From: Antedon bifida
Taxonomy: Eukaryota > Echinodermata > Crinoidea > Comatulida > Antedonidae
Assembly (NCBI GenBank): GCA_963402885.1
Contig: OY727093.1
Coordinates: 17,675,036-17,739,035 of the forward strand
DNA length: 64,000 bases
Direction: 5' to 3'
In this document: piece by piece, positions 31,001 through 38,210 of the stretch
Numbering within the stretch: the first letter of the stretch is position 1
How the letters are laid out: every line of letters starts with the position of its first letter
The notes under the pieces: model-generated
The model's input: the letters and a program-made list of their open reading frames with translations, nothing else
What the model was told of the DNA's origin: nothing
Database searches by the model: none
Position numbers and translations under genes: made by a program

Positions 31001-34000
31001 ATTTTCTAGGAAGCAGGTGGTCGACGGATGTCCCGGAAGGTAATTATCAGAATAATTTTATATGATTTAAAGGATTTGTACAACTCTCTGGTTTATATGT
31101 GGATATTATATTTTATTTTATGTCTTAGGCAATGTGGCCAAGGATTATTAATAGTAAATTAATCACTGTCCTATCAGATAGGTGGTAATAATCCCACTAA
31201 TACAGGGGCTATTTTAACCACCTACTGTATACTCTTCTCGAATAATGAACTGGGTTCTTTAAAGTGCACAGAGGAACTGTCTACACTGGACCTACGGTTT
31301 GTAGTCCTCATCCGAGAATACTTGTTTCACCTTCAGAACTAGGAGCGAGTCGGCCTCGAACCCTTGCTTATATTGTTGGCTCTTTAGGTATGGTAAATGG
31401 CGCCCCTGTCTCCACTCGGCCATTGACTGAGTGTCTAGAAAACTCAGATTTAGAAAAGTCAGATCTCAGATATATCTGACTTTTCTAGATCTAGAAAACT
31501 CAGATATATCTGAGATCCGAGTTTTCTAGACACCCGCCATTAACTCGCTTATGAAAATGAACTATACCGTAAACTAAAATCAAACATAAATCTTAACAAA
31601 CCTTGACATTCTATAGCAGTGCACACAGTTGTGTCATATCCAGTGTCTGGAGTTAATGTAAAACTGCCTTGTGACGTCAATGTAGCGCAAAACATTGACA
31701 ATTCTGAACAAATCCTATTTTCAAGATTCAAATTAGCTGTTCCTTGAAGTGTAAATGTTTGTCCTGGTGTCACACCAACATTGGCATTAACTAGGGTGGC
31801 AGTAGCTTCCGTTCCTGACACCAGAACATTGGCAGAATCTCTTATGAAGAATTCCAAAGCCCATAGGTTTGAGCCAGTTAAGGAATCACTTCCAGCCGTT
31901 GTACCAATAATAAACGACGATGTTATAGCATGAGAAGTTGTGTGTTCAATTAACGGGTCACCAGAAATTAGATTAGGAATAATATTTGTAATAATAACTG
32001 GAAAAAAAAGATAATGAATTAATAACTTCGTTTTACAATTGTTAGGTACTCTCCAAACACCCCACTATAATTTATTTAATAGGTAGCACTTATACTGTAT
32101 GTGAAATAATATTGTATAATGATAAACATTTTGACATATTGACTACAGTATATTAAGCCTAAAGAAAATAATTGTTTTTCATGCCTTACCATCAGCATTA
32201 GCTGTAAAAATCTGCAAGAAAAGTAGATAACATAAATAAATTATAACTATATCCTACACAGTTCATATGCCTACCCACAGTGCAACATACTTTCAACAAT
32301 ACTCTTTTTAATTGTTTTATTCTTTTATTTAACAACAGGATTACACAATCAGGAAAAAGAAAAACCTGTTTTATATTGTGGTCCTGTCTTAAATACAAAT
32401 ACAAAAACAAATCGAAACAACAAAGTTTTAGTTTTGCGAAAAGAAAGATCGATATCTAGCTTAAATGAAGTCCAATTTGAGTAAACTTTTGATATATGTT
32501 TTTTGAGACTTTATTTTATTGTAATAGGCCTACATCAAAAAACCTTTTCTTGCAATTTTTCTTGCAGTTTGACTCGACTAAAGTAATTGTTGGAGAATTC
32601 AGAACTTGTCAATTCAATTAATTATTAGGTCTATCATGATTAATTTTGTGATTTTTAAAAGAGTAAGAAAACATAACTGAAGAGGCTTCCTAAATTACGT
32701 TTTACTTTCATTTACTAAAGCCTAATCCTTGACAAAATGTAGGGAGTACGATAGGCACCAAGTAACACAAGGAATGCAATATATAAACTATGTACTGTAG
32801 AACCCGGTATTGGTACCTATTGTTATACAAATCAAGTTAGTTTATGCTCCATAAATTATGAAATACAAGAAAAAGTTTTAACAATAACGTCCACAGGCAT
32901 AACAGTGTATTGTAAAAGAAAAACCAAACATCAGGTCAAGTCAACCATGATAGAAACTACAGAGGTATACGACGGGAGTGTCACAAAGAGTTGATAATTG
33001 TCACCGTAATCTTATAGGCTTAAACATCATGCTAAAAAATACTTTCAGTATTTTACAAATATGCTTATCATACATTGTTTTCTAGAAAATGTAGGCCTAC
33101 ATAAAACTTCATTTCAACCCTGTTTACAATTAATGTGCAGTCCTTTTCTTAGAGAAACTCTCAACTCATGAATAAAATTATATAAAAGTGTTATTTGTTA
33201 ACAAACTTTTTGTAAATTAATTACAAAGTGTCATATTAAAGATATTTTGGTGCACTCCCACACAAGTTCAAATCACACTGCTCCGTTCCCCTCTCCTTCG
33301 GTGCACTGCCACACAAGTTCAAATCACACTGTTCCGTTCCCCTCTCCTTCGGTGCACTGCCACACAAGTTCAAATCACACTGTTCCGTTCCCCTCTCCTT
33401 CGGTGCACTGTCACACAAGTTCAAATCACACTGCTCCGTTCCCCTCTCCTTCGGTGCACTGCCACACAAGTTCAAATCACACTGTTCCGTTCCCCTCTCC
33501 TTCGGTGCACTGCCACACAAGTTCAAATCACACTGTTCCGTTCCCCTCTCCTTCGGTGCACTGCCACACAAGTTCAAATCACACTGTTCCGTTCCCCTCT
33601 CCTTCGGTGCACTGCCACACAAGTTCAAATCACACTGCTCCGTTCCCCTCTCCTTCGGTGCACTGCCACACAAGTTCAAATCACACTGTTCCGTTCCCCT
33701 CTCCTTCGGTGCACTGCCACACAAGTTCAAATAACACTGTTCCGTTCCCCTCTCCTTCGGTGCACTGCCACACAAGTTCAAATCACACTGTTCCGTTCCC
33801 CTCTCCTTCGGTGCACTGCCACACAAGTTTAAATCACACTGTTCCGTTCCCCTCTCCTTCGGTGCACTGCCCACAAGTTCAAATCACACTGTTCCGTTCC
33901 CCTCTCCTTCGGTGCACTGCCACACAAGTTCAAATCACACTGCTCCGTTCCCCTCTCCTTCGGTGCACTGTCACACAAGTTCAAATCACACTGTTCCGTT

Positions 34001-37000
34001 CCCCTCTCCTTCGGTGCACTGCCACACAAGTTCAATCACACTGTTCCGTTCCCCTCTCCTTCGGTGCACTGCCACACAAGTTCAAATCACACTGTTCCGT
34101 TCCCCTCTCCTTCAGTGCACTGTCACACAAGTTCAAATCACACTGTTCCGTTCCCCTCTCCTTCGGTGCACTGCCACACAAGTTCAAATCACACTGTTCC
34201 GTTCCCCTCTCCTTCGGTGCACTGTCACACAAGTTCAAATCACACTGTTCCGTTCCCCTCTCCTTCGGTGCACTGCCACACAAGTTCAATCACACTGTTC
34301 CGTTCCCCTCTCCTTCGGTGCACTGCCACACAAGTTCAAATCACACTGCTCCGTTCCCCTCTCCTTCGGTGCACTGCCACACAAGTTGAAATCACACTGT
34401 TCCGTTCCCCTCTCCTTCGGTGCACTGCCACACAAGTTCAAATCACACTGTTCCGTTCCCCTCTCCTTCGGTGCACTGCCACACAAGTTCCAATCACACT
34501 GTTCCGTTCCCCTCTCCTTCGGTGCACTGCCACACAAGTTCAAATCACACTGTTCCGTTCCCCTCTCCTTCGGTGCACTGCCACACAAGTTCAAATCACA
34601 CTGTTCCGTTCCCCTCTCCTTCGGTGCACTGCCACACAAGTTCAATCACACTGTTCCGTTCCCCTCTCCTTCAGTGCACTGTCACACAAGTTCAAATCAC
34701 ACTGTTCCGTTCCCCTCTCCTTCGGTGCACTGTCACACAAGTTCAAATCACACTGTTCCGTTCCCCTCTCCTTCGGTGCACTGCCACACAAGTTCAAATC
34801 ACACTGTTCCGTTCCCCTCTCCTTCGGTGCACTGCCACACAAGTTCAAATCACACTGTTCCGTTCCCCTCTCCTTCGGTGCACTGCCACACAAGTTCAAA
34901 TAACACTGTTCCGTTCCCCTCTCCTTCGGTGCACTGCCACACAAGTTCAAATCACACTGCTCCGTTCCCCTCTCCTTCGGTGCACTGCCACACAAGTTCA
35001 ATCACACTGTTCCGTTCCCCTCTCCTTCGGTGCACTGCCACACAAGTTGAAATCACACTGTTCCGTTCCCCTCTCCTTCGGTGCACTGCCACACAAGTTC
35101 AAATCACACTGTTCCGTTCCCCTCTCTCCGTCGGTGCACTGTCACACAACAAGTTTCATAACTGTATCATCATAACATTTTAATTTTAACCATGGAAGAA
35201 TTATTTTTTGCTACGGCCCTGTAAACAAGACTACCCGAAATTAACCTTCTACATAGAGATATAATAATAATATAATATCTCTATTTATCGCATGTCCTTA
35301 CGACTCCTATGAATGCAAATATCATTCGGTACATCGTATATAATTCACATCCTTCTTAACCATGGAAACCGCAGTGGGTAATAATTGGTAACAATTATTT
35401 ATATCGATTGTCATTATACCATCATGGATGCTAGTTTCAATTTATAAGTGACTGTCTCAAATAACGCACACACCGTTTATTGTTCAGAAACAGTGAAATA
35501 ATATCAAAGCACGTCGATCTGCCTAAGCCTAATATGCTGTATGCGTCTACCTAGGACTACAGTTTGGAGACACGATAATATTGTCTTATGGAGTAGTGGA
35601 TAATTTTCATTAAACCCCTCGCTCACCCTGTGAAATATCTGGATCCGCCATCATGCACGATATCTCATCAGTCGATAAAGTGAATATAATAAATGTAGGG
35701 GCTATCCAATCCTGTTTTACACTGTTATGTCATAGGCTTACAGTACATAATGTAGTAGCCTATTACAAGGATTGTTTAATAACATTAATAACAGAAAGCA
35801 ACTCGAATTGATAATAAATGTATTATGTACTATGATAGCTATAATGTGTAATATTTAATGAAGACGTATTACAATATTAACTAAGCGTGATGGTTTAATG
35901 GTTTTAAATTTAGCCTATATAGCGCAAAATACAAATATTCTCTATATGCGCTGTTTAACACAAGTGTAAAAAGAAAGATAGTGTTATTGTTAAAACAAGG
36001 GAAAGCCTAAAATAAACCGAACAAATTGAAAGTCCGAAGATGAATATCATGTGATTTTGTAGGTTATAATATATTCTCTACCAGAATAAAATACTTCAAG
36101 ATCATGAAATGTGCTATGGTGTGTTGATGTTTCAATCTTTTTCTTACGAATTTTTTTTTCTGTTTAAATTGAATACGGTGAACCGAATTAAGGTTAACCC
36201 ATCACTAAAAATGACATGACGTAATGACAAGAGTCCCTGTGTTTCTCCCCCATAGAGCAACGTTGCTCTATGATGTTACACCGTGTTCATGCATCTATCG
36301 AATATCACTGTCTCGATCATCGTCCTTCATGTTTAGATGGTTTTAATATCGATCATGCTAACTAACAATAATTGTGACAATTACAGTATTTTTTACGAGC
36401 ATAAGAAAGAAAATAAAAGCCAAGTCGCGGTAGATAAATATGCATACTTCTGCAGTATCAATACTATATAATAATACAGTAAACAGTTTTCTTGATAGTA
36501 CAAACACAAAATGGCAATGCATGTTAGACCTTGTATCAACTTTTCCAAAGGATCTTCACAAGCCTAGCGTCAGTGAGCCCAACATGGGTAGGTCTATTTG
36601 AAATAAATTATGTACAATGTACACAATTATATTTGTATTATTACTGTATGTTAGAAGCAATGACAATGATGCGATTTTACAATGGTCTTGATCTTTTAGT
36701 GATAGTGGTCGAAGTTGTTGAGAACGGGAGAGCATTCCAGTCTCTAACTGTGTTAGGGAAGAAAGAGCTCTGGAATCGGTTGGTCTTAGCCACAGGAACT
36801 TTAATTGTAAGTGGATTGTGGTTCCTATGGTACAAACGCATTTGATACGCTTACAAAATTCAACGCGTTTACTGACTATACGAACTTTTAGCACGCGAAA
36901 TTCAAAGACAATAAAACGTTTGAATCGAATACCAATTTAAAACGTTTAAATGTAGTAATTATTAAAAACATATTATATACGTACCGTAAATAATACCGCA

Positions 37001-37032
37001 AATAGCGGAAGGAACATTTTCGTGTTACCCAT
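133..37032 (-). CDS. Giant secreted modular protein, 28 tandem Cys4/Trp modules, 3' end outside window
   Basis: I do not recognise this gene. It starts at ATG 37,032 and is open at the left edge (last exon seen 133-454, ending in phase 1). Exons 5' to 3': 36985-37032, 32190-32211, 31602-31997, 30103-30228, 29576-29715, 28942-29095, 28497-28708, 27963-28209, 27225-27629, 26501-26905, 25418-25659, 24886-25066, 23576-23986, 23093-23376, 22594-22735, 21897-22130, 21132-21311, 20169-20585, 19343-19662, 18810-18924, 17701-18123, 16969-17168, 16336-16558, 15357-15746, 14711-14842, 13998-14294, 12932-13372, 12421-12584, 11788-12034, 10881-11561, 10208-10387, 9695-9846, 8444-8738, 7540-7962, 6936-7169, 6216-6392, 5431-5732, 4885-4999, 4382-4650, 4064-4202, 3187-3591, 2310-2744, 1488-1895, 955-1037, 133-454. 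All have AG/GT borders and the frame holds through 3,939 codons. A signal peptide (1-23) precedes 28 modules. No transmembrane segment or known enzyme motif is visible. Secretion and a beta-sandwich fold are inferences. Confidence 0.9.
841..915 (+). repeat. SINE/LINE-like 3' tail with ATT repeats
   Basis: GCGCTATATAAATTG followed by an (ATT)n run resembles the 3' ends of short retroelements, and its GCGCTATA core is shared with the 6,808 and 35,891 repeats. The body is not recognisable. Confidence 0.45.
1488..1895 (-). other. Module 27 (residues 3669-3804), single exon
   Basis: One 408-nt exon with GDNLWKLTFF, ESDGSGAY, LCEDAQYLC and CSAVSCVG. Confidence 0.85.
1975..2232 (-). repeat. tRNA-derived SINE, copy 1
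   Basis: On the minus strand there is a box A-like TGGCTGAGCGG (2214-2224), followed about 55 bp later by box B-like TGTTCGAGGCAG (2152-2163). This spacing matches a class II tRNA (Leu/Ser type) promoter. The downstream part shares blocks with 31,130-31,430, including the CTTTAAAG(T/A)GCA and ATTAATCACTG segments. It lies in the intron between modules 26 and 27. Confidence 0.75.
2310..2744 (-). other. Module 26 (residues 3524-3668), single exon
   Basis: One 435-nt exon with GSDLWKMTMF, TDGEDGK and TCDDALYIC. The closing pair has one extra residue (CTPVASCQG). Confidence 0.85.
3187..3591 (-). other. Module 25 (residues 3389-3523), single exon
   Basis: One 405-nt exon with VTNLWLITVF, TCVQAAYIC and CSEITCR. 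The border codon becomes Asn (A|AT) instead of the usual Gly. Confidence 0.85.
3831..3861. repeat. GACC/GACA simple repeat
   Basis: A (GACC)n run with GACA interruptions, inside a longer repeat-like stretch (about 3,700-3,895) in the intron between modules 24 and 25. Confidence 0.7.
4064..4650 (-). other. Module 24 (residues 3253-3388), two exons
   Basis: Exons 4382-4650 and 4064-4202, phase-0 intron after LLNLQ. Motifs are GDGLWQLTLF, ESDGTGTRYIE, YCSNLMYLC and CQPLECLG. Confidence 0.85.
4885..5732 (-). other. Module 23 (residues 3114-3252), two exons
   Basis: Exons 5431-5732 and 4885-4999. The phase-0 intron is between the first two Cys (ECDQ|IPYIC), as in module 11. Motifs are RLWDYRFF, EQDGSGDN and CVEVMCKG. 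Confidence 0.85.
5130..5275 (+). repeat. LINE-like 3' tail in module 23/24 region intron
   Basis: AATAAATAAATGAAATGAAA after a GC-richer stretch (GGGTCCCCAGACATTTCATG) resembles a truncated LINE 3' end. No coding part remains. Confidence 0.35.
6216..7169 (-). other. Module 22 (residues 2977-3113), two exons
   Basis: Exons 6936-7169 and 6216-6392, joined in phase 1 (SQEG|VVPDQ). The second exon alone looks like a truncated module, but the two together give a normal 137-residue unit. Motifs are GSGLWSVTVF, SCEIVPFIC and CTPLSCNG. Confidence 0.82.
6808..6907 (+). repeat. Dispersed repeat tail, copy 2
   Basis: Homologous in opposite orientation to 35891-36000. The preceding non-coding stretch (about 6,420-6,807) is richer in GC than the flanking introns and may be the body of the same element, but I see no second copy of that part. 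The element ends about 30 bp before the donor of module 22 exon 6936-7169. Confidence 0.65.
7540..7962 (-). other. Module 21 (residues 2836-2976), single exon
   Basis: One 423-nt exon with GDGNWGLQVF, ASDGTGDSF, VCEGLTTYLC and CEEVTCVG. Confidence 0.85.
8444..9846 (-). other. Module 20 (residues 2687-2835), two exons
   Basis: Exons 9695-9846 and 8444-8738. The phase-0 intron is four residues after the Trp (ADLWNLQ|VFTSS). The Cys pattern is TCGNELYVC and CKTVDCQG, with a slightly long segment before the third Cys. Confidence 0.85.
10208..11129 (-). other. Module 19 (residues 2544-2686), part of a shared exon plus one exon
   Basis: It uses 10881-11129 of the shared exon and then 10208-10387, joined in phase 1 after GVTPG. 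Motifs are GTSLWTVEAF, ISDGSGDRFAS, SCSNFNHMC and CVEIECIG. Confidence 0.85.
11130..11561 (-). other. Module 18 (residues 2400-2543), fused in-exon to module 19
   Basis: First 432 nt of exon 10881-11561. Motifs are GSDQWNIKVF, ASDGSGDVYSE, TCRDIKYLC and CEEIDCEG. It is the only module whose 3' border carries no intron: the Gly codon at 11,128-11,130 that is split by a phase-1 intron at other borders is here intact. Confidence 0.88.
11788..12584 (-). other. Module 17 (residues 2263-2399), two exons
   Basis: Exons 12421-12584 and 11788-12034, phase-0 intron after ADLKDR, inside the segment that normally carries DGSG. Motifs are GDNLWALTAD, ICEDQIQLC and CVDIECEG. Confidence 0.85.
12932..13372 (-). 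other. Module 16 (residues 2116-2262), single exon
   Basis: One 441-nt exon with GTDLWAFSVF and CSIVPCRG. The first Cys pair is spaced wider than usual (CVEDPNLAYRLC). Confidence 0.85.
13998..14842 (-). other. Module 15 (residues 1973-2115), two exons
   Basis: Exons 14711-14842 and 13998-14294, phase-1 intron a few residues before the Trp (VQNIWNLTLF). It has an extra Cys near the start (QPICEAD) on top of the usual four (TCDEMQYLC, CIAVTCKG). A MITE sits in its internal intron. Confidence 0.85.
14465..14641. mobile_element. MITE with about 45-bp inverted repeats inside module 15 intron
   Basis: GGGAGCTTTCGGAAACAG at the left and CTGTTTCGAAAGCTCCC at the right, extending inward through CAGTGTGCRACYCGCAA on both sides. 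A TA dinucleotide flanks each end, consistent with a 2-bp TA target duplication (Tc1/mariner-type MITE). It has higher GC than the host intron. Confidence 0.8.
15357..15746 (-). other. Module 14 (residues 1843-1972), single exon, rearranged cysteine
   Basis: One 390-nt exon, the shortest module. The Trp lies in GTDWDVEL. Cys three is lost (GSTLIPCEG) and a new Cys sits in the DGSG loop (DDDCTGST), as in module 5. The pair YCNELTYLC is intact. Confidence 0.85.
16185..16319. mobile_element. MITE, about 135 bp, in the intron after module 13
   Basis: Terminal inverted repeats CTTAAGCTCTGTCTGCACTA and TAGTGTAGACAGAGTGTAAG. It has no coding capacity. The right end lies 17 bp from the donor of exon 16336-16558, very close to a splice site. 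Confidence 0.7.
16336..17168 (-). other. Module 13 (residues 1702-1842), two exons
   Basis: Exons 16969-17168 and 16336-16558, phase-0 intron after RFAEM. The loop reads SADSNGDGDRF, which resembles a calcium-binding DxNxDG loop. Motifs are GTDLWRITTY, SCSKFDYIC and CTAIQCTG. The last donor is GTTCGT, weaker than its neighbours. Confidence 0.85.
17701..18123 (-). other. Module 12 (residues 1561-1701), single exon
   Basis: One 423-nt exon with GTNIWQLRVF, MSDGMGNSQG, VCPATTYFC and CQSITCRG. Confidence 0.85.
18392..18716. mobile_element. MITE family B copy between modules 11 and 12
   Basis: Left end TTAAAGATGTTGTCCTCC, right end CAGGGGGACAATATAT. The interior blocks GTCAAAGTGAATAACTATTA and TGTGACATTAAAATGG recur at 54,640-54,690. 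Degenerate ends suggest an old copy. Confidence 0.6.
18810..19662 (-). other. Module 11 (residues 1416-1560), two exons
   Basis: Exons 19343-19662 and 18810-18924. The phase-0 intron lies between the first and second Cys (IICSS|VPYIC), the same place as in module 23. Motifs are GSNLWALTVF, EADGEGS and CVEIDCQG. The intron between the exons is short of known features. Confidence 0.85.
20169..20585 (-). other. Module 10 (residues 1277-1415), single exon
   Basis: One 417-nt exon with GTDLWEVNIF, STGSGTRTAE, ICTEVEYLC and CAQLDCNG. Confidence 0.85.
21132..22130 (-). other. Module 9 (residues 1139-1276), two exons
   Basis: Exons 21897-22130 and 21132-21311, joined in phase 1 after AWRNT. Motifs are GTDLWNATVF, MSDGSGVRYAE, ACDNLMYVC and CTLSSCTG. 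Confidence 0.85.
22594..23376 (-). other. Module 8 (residues 997-1138), two exons
   Basis: Exons 23093-23376 and 22594-22735, phase-0 intron between FTNVM and VVNWDL. Motifs are GTNLWIFTFY, ANGTGMR, LCNQAEYIC and CMPLQCRG. Confidence 0.85.
23576..23986 (-). other. Module 7 (residues 860-996), single exon
   Basis: One 411-nt exon. It has GTNLWSISSS, LCSQINYFC and CTSVTCKG. The stretch after the Trp is Ser-rich and lacks the usual VF and DGSG motifs, so this module is divergent in the loop. Confidence 0.85.
24886..25659 (-). other. Module 6 (residues 719-859), two exons
   Basis: Exons 25418-25659 and 24886-25066, with a phase-0 intron between LAANE and TIQFTN. Motifs are GSSLWEATIF, CLDDAMYIC and CQPVTCYG. 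The DGSG loop is degenerate (SDDSTFA). Confidence 0.85.
26501..26905 (-). other. Module 5 (residues 584-718), single exon, rearranged cysteine
   Basis: One 405-nt exon with GPNLWKIDIY and MCSDMEYIC. The third Cys of the pattern is replaced by Ser (SLRTDCRG), while the DGSG loop has gained a Cys (NSDCSGN). Module 14 shows the same exchange. Confidence 0.85.
27225..27629 (-). other. Module 4 (residues 449-583), single exon
   Basis: One 405-nt exon with GTGLWDAVVF, ECVDAPFIC and CFVPTCLG. The DGSG loop is replaced by ADDTTRT. All four Cys are present. Confidence 0.85.
27963..28708 (-). other. Module 3 (residues 296-448), two exons
   Basis: Exons 28497-28708 and 27963-28209. Motifs are NNLWQVNIY, NADGSGTQ, YCASGSIDYLC and CTLANCSG. 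At 153 residues it is the longest module. The internal splice (GAGTTA|GTAGGT joined to CTAG|TTAACT) keeps the frame but is the least certain junction in the gene. Confidence 0.75.
28407..28488. repeat. Perfect 16-bp inverted repeat beside module 3 exon
   Basis: AAGGCAATCTAACAAC (28407-28422) is repeated inverted at 28473-28488 with a 50-bp loop. The right arm ends 9 bp from the donor of exon 28497-28708, so a pre-mRNA stem could form next to that splice site. Confidence 0.7.
28942..30228 (-). other. Module 2 (residues 156-295), three exons
   Basis: Exons 30103-30228, 29576-29715 and 28942-29095. It is the only module cut twice: once in phase 1 just before GTGLWKARGF and once in phase 0 before the strand leading to SCSEFDYVC. 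It closes with CAQIQCTG and has a well-kept VDGTGTR loop. Confidence 0.85.
29241..29255. repeat. GT microsatellite
   Basis: Fifteen bases of alternating GT in the intron between exons 28942-29095 and 29576-29715. Confidence 0.8.
30731..30925. repeat. About 80-bp tandem duplication with internal hairpins
   Basis: Units start GTTATGGTGAGTTG at 30,731 and 30,812 and a partial third at 30,891. Each holds GGCCAAGCTCACCACC or a variant. The last piece carries the inverse GGTGGTGAGCTTGGCC, so the array ends with an inverted partial copy. It lies in the intron between modules 1 and 2. Confidence 0.75.
31130..31430 (-). repeat. tRNA-derived SINE, copy 2
   Basis: Minus-strand box A TGGCCGAGTGG (31412-31422) and box B GGGTTCGAGGCC (31352-31363). 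The body matches copy 1 in several blocks (GGTTCTTTAAAGTGCAC, CGAGTCGGCCTCGAAC, TAAATTAATCACTG). It is the best-preserved promoter of the family here, and its 5' end abuts a palindrome (31431-31533). Confidence 0.8.
31431..31533. repeat. Nested palindrome at the 5' end of a SINE
   Basis: The outer arms GTGTCTAGAAAACTC (31431-31445) and GAGTTTTCTAGACAC (31519-31533) enclose repeats of TAGAAAAGTCAGAT, ATATCTGACTTTTCTA and TCTAGAAAACTCAGATATAT. The whole 103 bp can fold into one branched stem. Confidence 0.8.
31602..31997 (-). other. Module 1 (residues 24-155), single exon
   Basis: First repeat after the signal peptide, in one 396-nt exon. It shows GSNLWALEF around the invariant Trp, the cysteine pair ICSELSMFC and the closing pair CTAIECQG. 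The DGSG-like loop is poorly kept. Both borders are phase 1. Confidence 0.85.
32190..32211 (-). other. Exon 2: 22-nt micro-exon, end of signal peptide
   Basis: This exon encodes IFTANAD plus the first base of a Gly codon. A pyrimidine-rich TTTTCTTGCAG acceptor precedes it and GTAAGG follows. It joins exon 1 (phase 0) to the first module (phase 1) and supplies the likely signal-peptidase site, so it works as a phase adaptor for the phase-1 module array. Confidence 0.75.
33247..35150. repeat. 51-bp minisatellite, about 37 copies, in intron 1 of the giant gene
   Basis: Head-to-tail copies of a 51-bp unit starting GTGCACTGCCACACAAGTTC. Copies are nearly identical. Common variants are C or T in CTG(C/T)TCCG and GC(C/T)ACACAAG, and 50-bp units with TTCAATCAC near 34,033, 34,287, 34,643 and 34,999. 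The last three variant units are about 356 bp (seven units) apart, which hints at higher-order duplication. As 51 is 3 x 17, both strands show long open frames. These shift at the 50-bp units, and the array lies in an intron, so I do not call them genes. Confidence 0.97.
35891..36000 (-). repeat. Dispersed repeat tail, copy 1
   Basis: The reverse complement matches 6808-6907 closely through AACAATAACACT, CTTTCTTTTTACACTTGTG and TTTGTATTTTGCGCTATA. It is probably the 3' part of a SINE or LINE family. The start and full length are not resolved. Confidence 0.7.
36251..36272. repeat. 22-bp perfect palindrome in intron 1
   Basis: CATAGAGCAACGTTGCTCTA plus TG reads the same on both strands. No associated element is recognised. 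Confidence 0.6.
36677..36848 (-). repeat. LINE 3'-end coding remnant in intron 1
   Basis: Read on the minus strand, this gives a run ending in a stop that contains NRFQSSFFPNTVRDWNALP. That motif is typical of the last residues of the reverse-transcriptase ORF in CR1/L2/jockey-like LINEs. Only the C-terminal tail is here, so it is a strongly 5'-truncated copy. It is unrelated to the host gene. Confidence 0.75.
36985..37032 (-). other. Exon 1: start codon and signal-peptide core of the giant gene
   Basis: The exon encodes MGNTKMFLPLFAVLFT and ends in phase 0 before a GTACGT donor. Together with the next micro-exon it gives a short polar start, a Leu/Phe/Val hydrophobic core and an A-N-A cleavage-type motif at residues 20-22, which is typical of a secretory signal peptide. 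No other ATG nearby gives such a leader. I see no TATA box in the bases just upstream, and the 5' UTR limit is unknown. Confidence 0.8.
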
Positions 37033-38210
37033 AATGTAATCCTTTACCGTCACGTTGACGGCGGTGTCCTTGCGTGGACGTCGATAGTAATGTTTACTTG
37101 ATTATTAAAATATCCGCATCGAAGAGCAGTGTAATACAGTAATTCCAAATGCCAAAATGAATTCGGTGTGGTTGTGTGATATTGGGTCCGAATCCTAGAA
37201 AAGTATAGCTCTCTTGGCTATAATCTACCGCACCCTTTCTAAATAGGTAACACACTAAAGATATTTAACTCGATCAAGGGTGAACAATCGTGGAAATTAA
37301 TCTAGTAGAACAGGTTTGGTACGATATTAGCATATGAATAATACATGCATTGTACCGTGGATGAATCGAATCGTTCTTTTGTGATGGCTTTCCACAATGC
37401 GCGATGTCATAACACTCAACGCCCTGTCAGTGAGAACACCGCCTTTGAATAGGTACACGGAATAGTGTGAAACTTGTTGATCTTATTCTTTTCTTCTGAT
37501 AATAATGGGCAATGATTCTTATTATTTTCTCTGCAAAATATAAAATAGTGATCACAGTCTACAATAATAGTACAATTTGCACGGCTCAGCCTTAGTTTCA
37601 TCATGATTTAATTAAATCAAAAACCAAAACTTACTTACTTCTTCTTCGTTATGAGGTCTATGCATAATATACATATTATACTTCTAACATATACATTTGT
37701 TAATGGGTATTTTAAAATCATAATTATGATATGAAATTTAACTGAAACGTAGCCCACACAACATATTTTTAGACGGAAAATTGACTGCAGTAATAATAAA
37801 ATATGTCTTCCCGGTTATCACCTCATTTTATTTAATTATCTACTGGTACAGCAGGCCCACTGCACTTTTGTATGCGTGCATCCTACATGAACAAACACAA
37901 TCAAACGAATTCACTACTAAACCACGACACTATTTAAGCCTGAGCCATAACTTTGTAAGTTACAATAGGCCTATACAAATGCTTACAACATATTTATCTT
38001 GTGCAGAAAGCTCATTCACCAACAATAGGCATGTGTGTTTTGTTCAGGCCGTATCAAAGAAATAAAATGCAAATGCAATATATAAATCTATATCAATTAT
38101 AACTGGAGTACGTTACAATTGCAATTGCCCAAGCCTCACACTACCAGCTCAACTCCCATCACTTATTAGGCCGTTTTAAATTGATCAGTGGGAGGTATAA
38201 ACTTCTTCTT

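Noticed and set aside
33247-35150. CRISPR-like array
   Set aside because: There are no unique spacers between repeats. The units are contiguous and the context is a eukaryotic intron.
33247-35183. Long open frames on both strands (up to about 420 codons) with 17-residue repeats
   Set aside because: They are a by-product of a 51-bp (3 x 17) minisatellite. Frames jump at 50-bp units and the region is intronic.
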